A DNA stretch of 64,000 bases from Ziziphus jujuba (taxonomy: Eukaryota; Streptophyta; Magnoliopsida; Rosales; Rhamnaceae). The stretch covers positions 5,704,001 to 5,768,000 of the forward strand of contig NC_083382.1 of assembly GCF_031755915.1 (NCBI RefSeq), given 5' to 3'. The position numbers and the translations under genes were made by a program. Shown here piece by piece: positions 22,854 through 35,585 of this stretch. The notes beneath the pieces are model-generated. The model searched no databases, was not told where the DNA came from, and was given only the letters and a program-made list of their open reading frames with translations. Position 1 is the first letter of the stretch; each line of letters starts with the position of its first letter.

Positions 22854-24551
22854 GGTTACAAAATTACTATTTTAACTTAGATATCCTTGGTACAAGTGGT
22901 ATAGAGATAAAATATGCATTACGTTACTAATTAATAATACAGTATATCCTTGGTACAAGTGGTTGAAATCTGTACCAATTCCTAAAGTGTTTTGATGAGA
23001 GATGAATGAATATATATTTATATAGATGTTGATCCAAACACAATCTAACTATTAATATAAAATAATAATAATAATAATAATAATAATAAAGAAAAGGAGG
23101 GCATTTGGATAATCATAGTAGTGTCCCAAACTAACTTCTAAGGGTTTCACCCAAAATTAAAAAAAAAAAAAGAAAAGAAAAAAGAAAAAGAAAACTAATT
23201 TCCATGGGCACCAATGTATCCCCTCTCTCTATATATAGTATTATATTCATTTTTTTAACTGAAAGTATTATATTCATTGTATCCTATATTTTGGTAGTGT
23301 GTGTATATATATATATATATATATTATATACATATTAAGTAACATATAGTGATAGTATTAATATTAGTTTAAAAAAACTATATTATATTAGTGATGACAG
23401 AAGTATTATCATTTAAGTTTTTTAATTTTTCTATAATTATATTTAGATTCAATATAGGAACATCATCATTAATCTCAGTTTAATTTTCTATATTTTTCAA
23501 AATAATTTTATTTATTAATCTTTGTCAATATTTATATGTTAGTTTTAATAATTAAAAGCAAAATAAAAATTAAAAATTAATATTTTATGATTGAATAATA
23601 TAGTAAAAATACAATTTTAATGTTTAGTTGTTTAAAATAGTTGATAAAAACTGACAAATAAATTTATTTTAATAAATATAAAAAAATTAGAAAAAGATGA
23701 ATCGTAATTTTGCAAAAGGATAGAATTTAAATATAAATAGAGAAAACTAAAGCGTAAATAAAAATTTCCCTACTAGCATTTAAAATAGGTTTTATCCCAG
23801 TATTGTTTCCAGAACTATTTCAATATTAGCATTTTACCCCCATAACTTTTTAAATTGGTGCTAAAAGGTTTTAAAGCTCCAGAAAAATTTCCTTAAAAAA
23901 AAACAAACAAAAATATTCCTATTGTCTAGCATGCGGCCGATAGAAAGCGCATGTAAAACACAGGCGATACATCAGTGTTAAGCAAAGCTTGGAGCTATAT
24001 GGGTCCTACCTTCCTCAAGTCAGGGTATTTCAGACATCATAATTAATTGCGTAAGAATTTTTTTTCTTTTTTTCTTAATCTTGCATTTTGTTTGGACATG
24101 AGTCTGTTTGAAATATATACAATTAAAAAGAAAAGTAACATATATATATATATGTAATGCATTATTTTAGAAATATCTTTATAAAAGTGAAACCGCGAAT
24201 CCCCACCGTCATTCACTTTTTTTTATTCTTTTTTTTTTTGGGCAACTTATTCCCTCTGACTTGGCCACTACTCTAGAAACCACCGGAACTCTCTGGAATT
24301 TCCAGTGGTACACAAGTGTGAGATTCCAATCTTAACCTTTTCCTGTTTCAACCTTTGGTCTACTGTTGTCTTGACTCCTTGAGGACTAGGTAAATGTTAT
24401 CCACGTAATTTCAGCTGTCTTTGTACAAAAGTTTCTTGACTGACCGACTTTCCTTTTTAATATATATATATATATCCCAGATCTGTGCAATCTTCAATGG
24501 TCAAATATTTCAGTGTTTAAGTGTATTTTTCTCAGATTGAATTTGCTTCTG
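22854..24551 (+). promoter_or_regulatory. Upstream region and promoter of AGO copy 2
   Basis: Homologous to about 1030-3110 upstream of copy 1. Near the gene it keeps two TTGACT W-box type sites (24371-24376 and 24436-24441), a (TA)n TATA-like tract at about 24460-24475 and a short leader to the ATG at 24552. The 12.5 kb gypsy insertion separates this promoter from the spacer module of its unit. Confidence 0.55.
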
Positions 24552-25144
24552 ATGGAGAGAGGAAGGAGTGGCTATGGCAGAGGGAGAGGAGGAAGAGGCG
24601 GAGGAAGAAGTGGAGGATATGCCGGTGGCGATGGCCGAGGTGGCGGTGGTAGAGGAAGAGGTTTCGGTCATCAACAACAACAGCATCATTATCAGCATCA
24701 GCAACAACGTCGTGAATACAGCCAGCAATGGGCGAGTGGTTCCAGTGGCGGCGTTCACCAACAATATGGGCATAATCAGCATCAGCATCAGCATCAGAAC
24801 CAGCAGCAACAGAGCGGTTCTTGGAGGTGGCGAACTGCAGATCCGATGACCCAGGTTGAGACTGTACGCTCTCCTATCGGTTCGAGCGCGGCTGGTGGGG
24901 GAGGTGGCCATGGTAGAGGAAGAAGTGGCGAACCTGCAACTGCCCCTGCTCCGGTGGTTCAGTACCAGACACCTTCTTCTTCCGCTGGTATGTGATCCGT
25001 TATTTGTGTTTCTGCAAAAAAACTAATAATAATAATATTCACATCAGTGGCCAGACCCAGAAAAAAAAATTCAGAAGGGGCACGGTTGCATAATACTTTA
25101 TAGCTAATTTATAGTTTGGAGAGGCTTAAACATGAATAAAAGTA

Positions 25145-25180
<36 letters not shown>

Positions 25181-28100
25181 GCACGTTCTACTATCCGGAT
25201 ATTGGGATTATCTAATTTACGAACTAGCAGTAACACTCAACTTAACACTTAACTTGCACATCCGTTAACACACATTTTCTAATTTCTATAGCTGATATGT
25301 ATCCTTCAACTTTTATGAAAACCAAAACATAATTCAAATAAAAATTTGACATTCTCTTCTAAATTTATTATAATATTATTATTTTTTTAATTAAATACAA
25401 AACTCTTAATTTACATTGACATATGTTTATTTTCTTTCTTAATTTTTTTTTTTTTTGAAAATCTAGCTTCCTATCTATAACGTATTCAAAACAATAAAAA
25501 AATTTATATTTTTTCATATATAGGTAGTTAGCATTAATTTTTTGTGTGAAACATAAATAACTAAAATAAAATAAATATTTTTAATAAAATTAAGAAACAT
25601 CTTAATTTGGCATGTTTTTATTTAATTATATTGCTTCATAGTTAAAAACATATGTGAAATAAAAGTTTTTTAATTGTATTAAAAATTTTTATTTTATTTA
25701 AATATCTATTTTTTATAAAAATTAAGATTAGTAAGTTATATATAAATAAATATTCATTTATTATTATTTTAGATATATATTGTGTTACTCTTAAAAACAT
25801 ATAAAATAAAAAATATATTTTAAAAAAATTAGGACAAAAGATATATGTAAAATAAAAATTTTGTATTAAAATTAAAAGAATGATAATATTGTAATAAACA
25901 CAAAAGTGAAATTATTGTTTCAAGTCGTGCATTGATTTTGGGAAAAGTTGGAAGACACATGTCAATTGTAGAAATGAGCAGTGTGCTAGTGTGTGTGCAG
26001 AGCCGTTGATCTAATCCAATATTTATAATCTGAATGTCCAATAGTAGAACATCTATTTTTTTTTATATATATATATATAGTTTTTCTGCAATTAAGTACG
26101 AATAAAATTGCGTATGACTCACGAAAAGTAGATATTAAAATTGCGTATGACTCACGAAAAGTAGATATTAAAAAAAAAATTTTTTTTTTCAGAATAAAAA
26201 TAGATACTGTATAAAAAAAATATCGATTTTTTTTTTAAAACATAAATTTTGCATCTATTTTGCTTTTGGTCCGCATGCAACTAACAGTTCTGATAAAAAA
26301 ATGATTAAAAACTTTTTTTTTTTTTAAATTTTTTGGGCCTTTGGATGGGTATGGACGGTCCAGATTAGAAATTTTTTTTACCTCCCATTTCTTTTCTGTC
26401 CCACCCCTCTTCCATCCCATTCGACCCCACCTGCTACCGTCTTCTCCCCCCTTTTCGGCAGCCATCAACCACTCTGAGCCTAACCGGCCATACCCACATA
26501 TCCAGGTTTACTAATTCTGAAAATTTTCCACATACCCACATACCCACTTTGCTAAAATGCATAATGTACTCTAAACCAAGCCACTACTAAGCAACAAAAA
26601 AGTTGCAAAATTAAAACAAGCAAAATAAACCCATCAAAGAAGATACCTGTTTGTGAAGAACATTCCAGCACAGACCCTGCCTAAGCATAGCAAAAGGGCC
26701 CACTTCCTTGCTATAACATTCCTCGTGGCTACCTCTCCTGCTCCCCATCTTCTGCTTTTCACAAACATTTTTGGCTCTTCCTATTCTTCCACTAAGCTAA
26801 TTCCCATAAAAATAATTGGTAAAAAAGAAGAGGAAAAAGGAAGAAAAAGGAAAATTCAAGAAGAAAATCTGAATGAGAGCCTAAATCGAAGAAATCCAGA
26901 CAAAGGTCTAACTTTTTGGCTATGTTTGCAACACTCTCTTTTCCCTCTTGGAGAGGCAAGAGAGAGGCAGCATAGAATACGACCCACTAACTGCTCTCTT
27001 ATAATAATTCCTAGTTACGGAACTGTTCCTTCTACAAAACGTTTCTCGCAATATATATATATATATATTATAGTGATATATTATAGTCTACTGTCTGGCT
27101 AATTATAGTAGTAATAAAGTAGGGTGTTCTATGAAAAAATGGAGACAATAATGATTTCAGAACTTTAGCAAATAGGATTTTGTATTCACAAAAAATTCAT
27201 TCAAATTATTTAAAGCCCCTGCAGGCAGAAGAAAATAAAAATGTTTTGGTTTTTTTAGGAATTAATCCACCAAATAAAATTGAAAAATAAAAAAATATAA
27301 ATAATTTAGAAATTGAAACCGAAGAACTAAGCAGTTAATTAATTATAATTAGAAAAACGTAGTAAAATTAATATTATATTATAAATAATTATATTTTTTA
27401 ATTAAATACTTCTTTTACTATTAACTAATTGTATCAAGTAATTATAGTTATTGGTAAATATATATTAAAAAATATATGTTAAATAAGTATTATATGACTG
27501 GAATTGTAGATAAGGATTACAATTATATTAAGTTATTAATACTAAGAGATAAACCAAAAATACACAAAAATAAGTGTAAAATAGCTTAAAACTATTAAAA
27601 GAAATCGGAAAAGAAAAAGTTTAAAACTCATTCAAACTTGTTTAGAGGGAAAATGAAAGAGGCACATTGGTATAACCTTATTTTAATGGGATAAAATGAT
27701 AAATATATTAAAATAAAAGTCGAGATCAAATACTATTAATTTTTCAATTTCATAAAAATTTATTAAAATCTTAATAGAATATATTCCTGTTTATCTATTT
27801 TTTTATACCCTTTTAGTTGGATTGCTGTTTGAAAATTCTATTCATGGCCATGCTAGATTAATTGTTCTCAGTTTCTAGTTTTCTTTCTTTCTCTTGGATT
27901 TTCCATCTCTAAATGGGTATTGGGATTTAGTTGTTATATTTTGTGTGAATTGATTTAGGAATTTTCTCGTTGTTTACTTTTTAAAATTTTCAAAAATCAT
28001 AAGATATTTAATTTAGGTTTTAAAAAAAAAAAGTTAATAAAAATAATAAGGTATTCAATCAAGGATTTAAAATTTTTAAAAAAAGTATATAAAAATAATG

Positions 28101-29006
28101 AAATATTCAATTAAAATTTTTTAAAATCTAATAAAGTAGAGGTATTTACTATGTTAATGATTTCTATAAATTTTTTAAAATTATGGATTTTCAGCGACTT
28201 TTCAGCTAAATAAGAAAATTATTGTACAAAAATTCTCCTCTCATCCACGTAAGGACTTTTGAAGACTTTTTGAAAAGTTCAAAAAAGTAGACAGTTTTTT
28301 GAACCCTCTCTCTCTCTCTCTCTCAAAAGTGAAAGCAAAACCTAATATAAAAATAAAATGTCGCATGATATGCATAGGTGTGCCATAATAAAATACGTGG
28401 AAAAAAATGTTTTTAGGTTTAATGCCTGATATAAAATTAATATATATATATATATTTAATTTTTTAAATATTGTAGTGTAGCATCCTTATTTAATGCCTT
28501 TTGATTTCAGTCGACATCCTTATTTTATGCCTTTTGATTTCAGTCGATTTAAATTTATATTAAATTCACAAGAAATATTAACAAAATATATGAAAAAACA
28601 AAAGTTTCTTTATTATTTATAAGAATTACAGGATTTTTTTCAATTCACCAATTTTTTTTTAACCTCTGGGTTTATCTTAGGAAGTCTATGCAAGTTTGTC
28701 AAAATGTTTTAAAATAAAAATTTATAGAAGTCTATAAAAGTCTCTTATAAATTTGTAAAATCTAAAAAAAATCTGTCAATATAAAAGTTTATAAAAATTT
28801 ATGGAAATCATAAAAGTTTGCAAAAGTCTATCATTTTAAAAAGTTATCAAAAAATTTTTAAAATTTAAATTGAATACACCCATTTGAATTCATAATAAAA
28901 ACAAGAAAATTCAGTCAAAGCACACTGAATACTAATAGGTTGTTAATTTAAACGATCTAGTACCCTACAAAGAGTGGAAAAATAGTTCTAGATCACAATT
29001 AATTAA

Positions 29007-29041
<35 letters not shown>

Positions 29042-32000
29042 CAAATGGAAAGTCTAAAAGAGTATTAATGAACATGAATGGGCAAAATATGTCAGGTCGT
29101 GTTTAATATTGACTGCATAACAATTTATTTTAGCTCCTTAGCTTTCTTCAGATTTTCTTGATAACTGATTAGCATCTTTTTTTCTGCTCTAGGAAATTCA
29201 GACAAACTTATTCCAGTAAAAGAACCAGATTCATGCAAAATTGTACCAGTGAAACGCCCTGACAAGGGTGGCAGGAATGCCATACGAACTGCAAGGCTTC
29301 TTGTTAATCATTTTCCTGTCAATTACAGTCCAGAGAGTATTATAAGGCACTATGATGTTGATATCAAACCAGAGGTGCCTCCTGAGAATGGCCAGCCTGT
29401 GAAGATAAATAAGGATGATCTTTCTATGATCAGGAACCAATTATCCTCTGACTATTCTTTGGAGATTCCTTTGTCAATGACTGCTTATGATGGTAAGAAG
29501 AATATATTCAGTGCAGTGGAATTGCCAACTGAATCATCGTTCAAAGTGGAGGTTTCTAAAAGTGAAGGTACAATGGCACGTTCTTACATAATTACCTTAA
29601 AGCTTGTAAATGAGCTCAGGCTGTCCAAGTTGTCCGATTACTTAAGTGGATCCATCGCGTCGATCCCTCGTGACATACTGCAAGGGATGGATTTGGTAAT
29701 GAAGGAGAATCCGACTAGGAATATGATTTCAGTTGGGAGGAATTTTTATCCCACTGAACATGATACTCGAGATGACCTTGGACGTGGAATTGCTGCATTT
29801 CGAGGCTTCCAGCATAGCCTAAAGCCCACCTGCCAAGGTTTGGCCTTGTGTCTGGACTACTCGGTTCTGGCATTTCGTAAGCGTATGCCAGTTATAGATT
29901 TTCTCAATGAGCATATAAGAGGTTTTGATATAAACGATTTTTTGAAGTTTAGGAGAGAAGTTGAAAAAGTGTTGAGGGGTCTTAAAGTTTATGTGACTCA
30001 TCGTAGAATCAAACAAAAGTATACCATAAGTGGTTTGACCAAAGACATCACAAGAGATTGTGAATTTGATGTTCAAGACCCAGATGGTAGGAAGCCACCA
30101 GAGATAATTCGACTTGTTGATTATTTCAGGGATAGATATAACAAGGATATTGAATACAAAGGCATTCCCTGCTTGGATTTAGGAAAAAAGCGTTATGTAC
30201 CAATGGAGTTGTGTGAACTTGCTGAGGGTCAAAGGTATCAGAAGGAGCATTTGGATCGAAATGCAGCCATCATGTTGAAAAACATTTCATTGCCTTCGCC
30301 AAGGGATAGAGCGAACATGATCTGCAACATGGTACGGTCGGAAATTGGACCTTGCGGGTACGTAAAATTTATACAATTTTATCCTCACATTTATTTGATA
30401 ACCAATTTGTTGATTGCTAGTTGTTTGTTTTCTCGTTTCCGTTATTACATATAACATGTTTTCTTTTATGAGTATCATGCAAATTGTTGTTATCATCCAC
30501 ACTAGATTGCAAACATTTGATGATGATATAGATTAAAGAATACTAGGGCGTGTTAGCTAGGCTACTAAGATAATTATCAAGATAAAGTGTTTTTTATTTT
30601 ATTGGCTAGAAATTTAATATATTCTAAATATGGAGAAGTGAAATCTTTAAATGATAATGTAATTAAATATAAACCAGTAATATAATGACTCATCATCACT
30701 TGATAAATATCACTAATTGGTACCTATAACATTATTTATAATCTATTTCCTAATTATATTCAGAACCTGGTCTTATTTCAATAGTTGGGAAACTAATAAT
30801 TGAGGGGTTAAGCTAATAGTTGGGAAAATACCATCTATCATCTTTCTAGAACTTATGATAAATTAATGCGATGTAGATGAGCTTACTTCAGCTTATTATT
30901 ATATTTGAAGTTGATTATTTAATTTCAAAATTGATGCAAATTAGAACATATCTTGTCCCTTTGTTGTGATTTTTCATCTACAGTAGTGATACCACTCGAA
31001 ATTTTGGTTTTGAAGTCAACATGAATATGACATCAGTAACAGGGCGCATAATTAAGCCGCCTGAATTGAAGCTAGGTTCTCGTAATGGCGAGATGACAAT
31101 AACAGTTGACAATGAGAAATGTCAGTGGAACCTCGTCGGAAAGTCAGTAGTGGAAGGAAAACCGATTCGGAGGTGGGCTATACTAGACTTTAGCAGCAAT
31201 TCTGATCCACGATCCAAACTATACCCTGCTCAATTTGTTCCAAAATTTATCAATCGCTGCAAAAGCTTGGGTATTGAAATGGAGGAGCCTCTCTTTTATA
31301 AACCCACCTCAATGAATAATTTCTCTAATCTTAATTCGCTTCGTAAGCTTCTTGAAAGCACCTATGAACAGGCTTGTAAGATGAAAAATGGTGATTTACA
31401 AGTTCTTCTTTGTGTAATGTCTGAAGAACATCGCGGTTACAATTATCTCAAGTGGATCTCTGAAACCAAGATTGGTATTATGACACAATGTTGTTTGTCT
31501 AGCCCTGCAAACAAGGCAAATGATCAGTATTTAGCCAATCTGGGTATCAAGATCAATGCCAAGCTTGGAGGTAGCAATGTGGAGTTAAGTGAGAGTCTTC
31601 CCCTCCTCGAGGGTGCTGGCCATACCATGTTTCTGGGCGCTGATGTCAATCATCCTGGTTCTCGGACCCCAACTATCCCATCAATAGCAGCTGTTGTTGG
31701 CTCTATGAAATGGCCTGCTGCAAATCGTTATGCTGCAAGAATTGGACCCCAAGACAACAGATGTGAGAAGATTCTGCATTTTGGGGATATGTGTTGGGAG
31801 CTTGTTGAAACTTATGAGCAACAAAATAAAGTCAAGCCAGAAAAGATTATTGTCTTTCGAGATGGAGTTAGTGAGGGCCAATTTGATATGGTTCTCAATG
31901 AAGAGTTGCAGGACCTGAAGAGGGTATTTCGAACTAGAGGCGGCTACTGTCCTAGCATAACACTTATTGTTGCTCAGAAGCGACATCAAACTCGATTGTT

Positions 32001-32400
32001 TCCAAGAAGTAGACAGGATGGAAGTTCCACCGGCAACGTGTCCCCAGGAACAGTTGTGGACACAACAATTGTGGACCCATTTGGGTATGACTTCTATCTT
32101 TGCAGTCACCATGGGGGCCTTGGTACAAGCAAGCCTACTCACTACCGCGTACTCTGGGATGATCACAAGTTTACTTCTGATCAGCTGCAAAAACTCATCT
32201 ATGATAGGTGCTTCACTATGGCTCGTTGCACGAAACCTGTGTCTTTGGTCCCACCGGTATACTATGCTGATCTTGCTGCTTATAGAGGGCGACTCTATCA
32301 TGAAGCGGCGATGATGGAAGGACAGTCTCCAACAGCAGCAGCTTCAATGGGCGTCTTCAAATTGCATCCTCGCCTGGAAAATGAAATGTTTTTCATTTGA
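24552..32400 (+). CDS. AGO2: Argonaute, AGO2/AGO3 clade, copy 2 (intact)
   Basis: Same product as copy 1. The model is join(24552..24987,29193..30357,30984..32400), 3018 bp, 1005 aa, with introns in the same positions and phases. The ATG at 24552 aligns with that of copy 1; the frame upstream has only a GTG. The N-terminus (1-145) is RGG-rich then Gln/His-rich and differs from copy 1 by several substitutions and small indels. From residue 147 on, N, PAZ, MID and PIWI are almost identical. Catalytic D754, E795, D827 and D963 are present (Asp-Asp-Asp type with the Glu finger). In exon 3 only about six base changes from copy 1 are seen by eye, giving four residue changes (F-to-S and G-to-A near the MID start, F-to-C, V-to-I) plus G-to-E before the second catalytic Asp. 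Intron 1 is 4205 bp. The 3' UTR has the miR403 site. Likely functional. Confidence 0.95.
25184..26051. mobile_element. MITE-like insertion in intron 1 of AGO copy 2
   Basis: The left end (GTTCTACTATCCGGATATTG) and the reverse complement of the right end (GTTCTACTATTGGACATTCA) form imperfect inverted repeats of about 27 bp. Both ends lie in (TA)n runs, so a TA target duplication is possible but cannot be proved. The interior is AT-rich without a transposase. The block is missing from introns 1 of copies 1 and 3. Confidence 0.45.
26104..26170. repeat. 33 bp tandem duplication
   Basis: The unit AAAATTGCGTATGACTCACG... occurs twice head to tail with a 33 bp period and no visible differences, within the insertion in intron 1 of AGO copy 2. 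Confidence 0.8.
30358..30983 (+). other. Intron 2 of AGO copy 2 (626 bp)
   Basis: The donor is GTACGTAA and the acceptor CATCTACAG. It has the same length as intron 2 of copy 1 and is nearly identical, as part of the shared conversion tract. Nothing else is recognised. Confidence 0.8.
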
Positions 32401-33179
32401 CAGGCCATATCATGAAAACTTTCAGCTTCTTCGTCTTTGTGCAAAGGTGAAAAAGATTTGTTTAAAACACGTGCCTGGATGCGTATCCAACCTTCTTTTC
32501 TACAGTCTAGTAAAGGAGTTTGTGCGTGAATCTAATGTTTGTTTTTTGCGTCGACAAGTAATGGTTTGATAATTTCATCAGCAGATTTACTAAGGAAATA
32601 TTTGTTTTCCATGTCATCTTCTTCGTCTATGGATGAAAACGAAGAAGCCTGTTAACAGATTCTATCTCCTTTTATACAGTTTGTGAGTTATTCAGTGTTT
32701 AATTGGTGTTTGGTGCGAACATGTTATGTTTGTTAATTTGGTACCTTATTTAGGCCTTCCCGGTTGGAGGCAAGTTGCGCTTTAGTTGGATGTGTGTTTG
32801 AAGGTTGTTTGTTTATTGGACGATGTGTTTTATGTTTTATTTTTTGAAATGGTTTGATTGTTTGTACTTTGTTAATTTAATTTCCACATCTTCTATGAAC
32901 TTGATGATTTTACGCTTTTGCTTTTATTTTCTGAATAAATTGCCTCTGGTTTCCTTTATTATTACTTTCACTATTTAACTATTTTCCGCAATATATTTTA
33001 ACGTAACTTCTGTATTATTTTTTTTTTTTTTGGAGTGTGAATTCACATAGCTTCCACTGTGCGCGATAGAACAGAGTAGAAGATAGTAAATACTACGAAA
33101 CACAACATTTGTCTAAGAAATTTATTATTTTCAAATCGATAAATTGATGTCAAATAATAATGATAATCCATAGATATGA
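32401..33179 (+). other. 3' UTR and downstream region of AGO copy 2
   Basis: Homologous to 7729-8499 but clearly more diverged than the exons: the first 90 bp after the stop differ from copy 1 at roughly 17 positions by eye. It has the same internal duplication of the CAGTCTAGTAAAG-type segment, partly shortened. No other gene is seen. Confidence 0.65.
32515..32535 (+). promoter_or_regulatory. miR403 target site, AGO copy 2 3' UTR
   Basis: Identical to the site in copy 1 (GAGTTTGTGCGTGAATCTAA preceded by G), although the surrounding UTR has diverged, which suggests the site is kept by selection. Confidence 0.9.
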
Positions 33180-33395
33180 AGTAGGTGGGCTTGTGGGCTC
33201 TAGGCTACTAAAGTTCATGTGATTTTATAAGAGCACCATGTAACAAAGCATAGATTTTGCAATAACGTTCTAATGCTATATGACACCATATCCTATGCTT
33301 AGGTGAGCAAGATTCTAGTACCCAAAGGTTGTACAGCACAATTTTGGGATAGAATGTAAAGCCTCATTTTAAATAGGAAAGGGCAATCTATGGTT
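33180..33395 (+). repeat. AGO-array spacer module, copy S3
   Basis: Starts GTAGGTGGGCTTGTGGGCTC and follows the pattern of S1 and S2 to CAATCTATGG, where homology to the AGO unit stops and the PPR-bearing segment begins. Confidence 0.85.
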
Positions 33396-33948
33396 TAAAA
33401 ATCTCGCATTCACTAAAAACTATTTTAATATAAAAAAAAAAAAAAGCTTAGCTTAGATTAGAAATTTTAGACAAAATTCAATAGAATTGCTACAATTGGT
33501 ATTAGAACGACGCCTACACTATAATAATTTGTATTAAGGAATGGTAGCCTCATCGACTATGAACCACTAAAGTATATCCGAGTCTCATGAAAACGTAGTG
33601 AAATAAAAAGCACATTGCATATACAACCTTGTTTTTTTTTTTTTTTTTTTTTTAATTAAATAATAAAGGAGTTTCCATGTAATATCAAGATTTTAGGAGA
33701 CAGTAACAACGCTCGGCAAAACTCAAGTTATAAGTCCCTACGTGGTGGTCGGTCAGCTTCTTTGCTCCATTCTTCTAAGTTACCACCTTTGATGGTACTC
33801 TAATTTGTTCTCGCATTTCTATAGATGACCTTTTCTAGGAGGACTTTAGGATTTAAGTACTTTTATTTTCAAATATGTCCTCAAGACTTTTTTGAGCCCC
33901 TTTTAAGCAATTCTTTTCCAATGGATTAATTTAGACTACGCAAATGAA
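33396..33948 (+). other. Region between spacer S3 and PPR pseudogene
   Basis: Not homologous to the AGO units. Contains a poly(T) run at about 33632-33651. It may hold the former promoter of the PPR gene, but no clear element is visible. Confidence 0.4.
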
Positions 33949-35582
33949 ATGAGCTTCGTTCGTGGATTGATACCATCTCTGGTTTCCAAATCCATCAAAT
34001 CTCATACCCATCTCCAGTTGATACATACTGAGACAGCTCCAAACGACGTCGTCAATGCCATATGTGATTCACTAAGAACTGGTCGAAACTGGGACACTCT
34101 GACTAGAAAATTTGGTTCCGTTAACCTGGACGAAGTGGTTTTTAAGCAAGTGCCTTTGGAGCTCAAAGAACCTGTCGATGCAAAGCGAGCTCTGGGTTTC
34201 TTCCACTGGTCAGCACACAGCAGATTCCACCAACATGGGCTTCAATCTTACTGCATTCTCATTCATATTCTGGTTCGAGCTGGATTGAATTTGGATGCCA
34301 GAGCTTTGCTTGAATCGGTTCTGAAGAAAAATGGTGGGAGCTCTTTCAGATTCTCAGTGGTTGATTAGTTGATCAGTAGCTACAAGGTAACCGCTTCGAA
34401 CCCATTTGTGTTTGATATGCTAGTACAGGTTTATGCCAAATTGAGAATGTTTGAGATTGGGTTTGATGTTTGCTGCTATTGGGATGAACATGGGTTTTCA
34501 TTGGATCTATCAAGTTTCAACATTCGATTCATGTTGTTCAAAAATCTGATCATTTTTTTCTAGTTTGGAAAATTTATGAGCATATGATTACAAGATTATA
34601 CCCAAATGAAGAAACAGTCAGAATCTTGATTAAATTCGTTGTGCAAGGGAAGTTGAAGGAATGTGTGGACATTTTGGATAGAATCCATGGAAAGAGGTGC
34701 TCTCCTTCTGTGATTGTGAATACCAGTTTGGTTTTGAGAGTTTTGGAGGAAGGTAGAATTGAAGCGAGTATGGTGTTGTTGAAGAGAATGCTACACAAGA
34801 ACATGGTGTTGGATACCATTGCTTACTCCTTGATTGTTAATGCTAAGGTCAAGATTGGGAATTTACGGTCAGCGTATGAAGTGTTTGAAGAAATGCTTAA
34901 AAGAGGTTTTCAACCAAACCCTTTTATTTATACTTTGTTTATAGGTGTCCATTGCAAAGAAGGAGGAATTGAAGAAGCAAATTGCATGATGCAGGAGATG
35001 GAAAACATGGGTTTGAAGCCGTATGGCGATACTTACATTTTTCTTATCGAGGTGAGTGCTAAAGCAGTAAGCTCAGAAGAAATGTTAGAAAATGATGGAG
35101 GGGGTATGACTCCTAGTTGTTCAGCTTTCAATGAGATGGTTGGAAAGCTTTGTGAAAGTGGAGATGTGAAAGAAGCCAGTGCATGATTAACAGCATTGTT
35201 AGAGAAAGGTTTCTTAGCGGACGAAATCACATACTGCCATCTCATTGATGGCTATGGAAAGAATGGGGAAATACGGGAAGTTCTCAAACTCTACTATGCA
35301 ATGGAATACAAATCAATGTCTCCTGGATTGCCCATTTTTCAATCACTGATAAAGAGCCTCTGTCAGTGTGGAAAGCTGGAAGAAGCAGAGAAATATTTGG
35401 GTATTATGAAAGATCATTCACTAGTCCCGAGTGAATGTTTGTACAAGACACTGATTGCTGGCTACATTGCAAAGGGCAATAGGGATAGGGCACTTTTTCT
35501 TTACAATGAGATGGTTTCTAAAGGGTTGAGGCCTAATTGTCCTTATTTTTTCTATGATGGTATACACGACCTGGATGGCTAG
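33949..35582 (+). pseudogene. P-class pentatricopeptide repeat (PPR) protein, broken
   Basis: P-class PPR proteins bind organellar RNA. The reading starts MSFVRGLIPSLVSKSIKSHT, an Arg/Ser/Lys-rich, acid-free N-terminus consistent with a mitochondrial presequence (inference). About 35-residue repeats follow, for example around DTIAYSLIVNAKVKIGNLRS, NPFIYTLFIGVHCKEGGIEE, DEITYCHLIDGYGKNGEI, GLPIFQSLIKSLCQCGKLEE and SECLYKTLIAGYIAKGNRDR. Three lesions break it: TAG at 34366-34368, a frameshift between about 34510 and 34584, and TGA at 35184-35186; it ends at TAG 35580-35582. There are no introns, as is usual for PPR genes. It lies in a segment unrelated to the AGO units, between spacer S3 and the AGO promoter relic. 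A spliced or error-containing model might be proposed for it, but three separate breaks favour a pseudogene. Confidence 0.85.
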
Positions 35583-35585
35583 TTG

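Larger units (their letters stand above)
24988..29192 (+). other. Intron 1 of AGO copy 2, expanded to 4205 bp
   Basis: The donor is GTATGTGA and the acceptor TTCTGCTCTAG. About 25150-27060 is absent from copies 1 and 3; it contains an inverted-repeat element (25184-26051), a 33 bp tandem repeat (26104-26170) and about 0.9 kb with no recognisable gene, though it has GT/CT-rich stretches and frames without family resemblance. The remainder (about 27070-29190) matches intron 1 of copy 3. A (CT)n tract lies at about 28305-28324 and a (TA)n tract at about 29013-29036. Confidence 0.75.

Noticed and set aside
26653..27102. 149-codon open frame in intron 1 of AGO copy 2
   Set aside because: Low-complexity Lys/Glu stretch and no recognisable domain; inside an insertion absent from the other copies.
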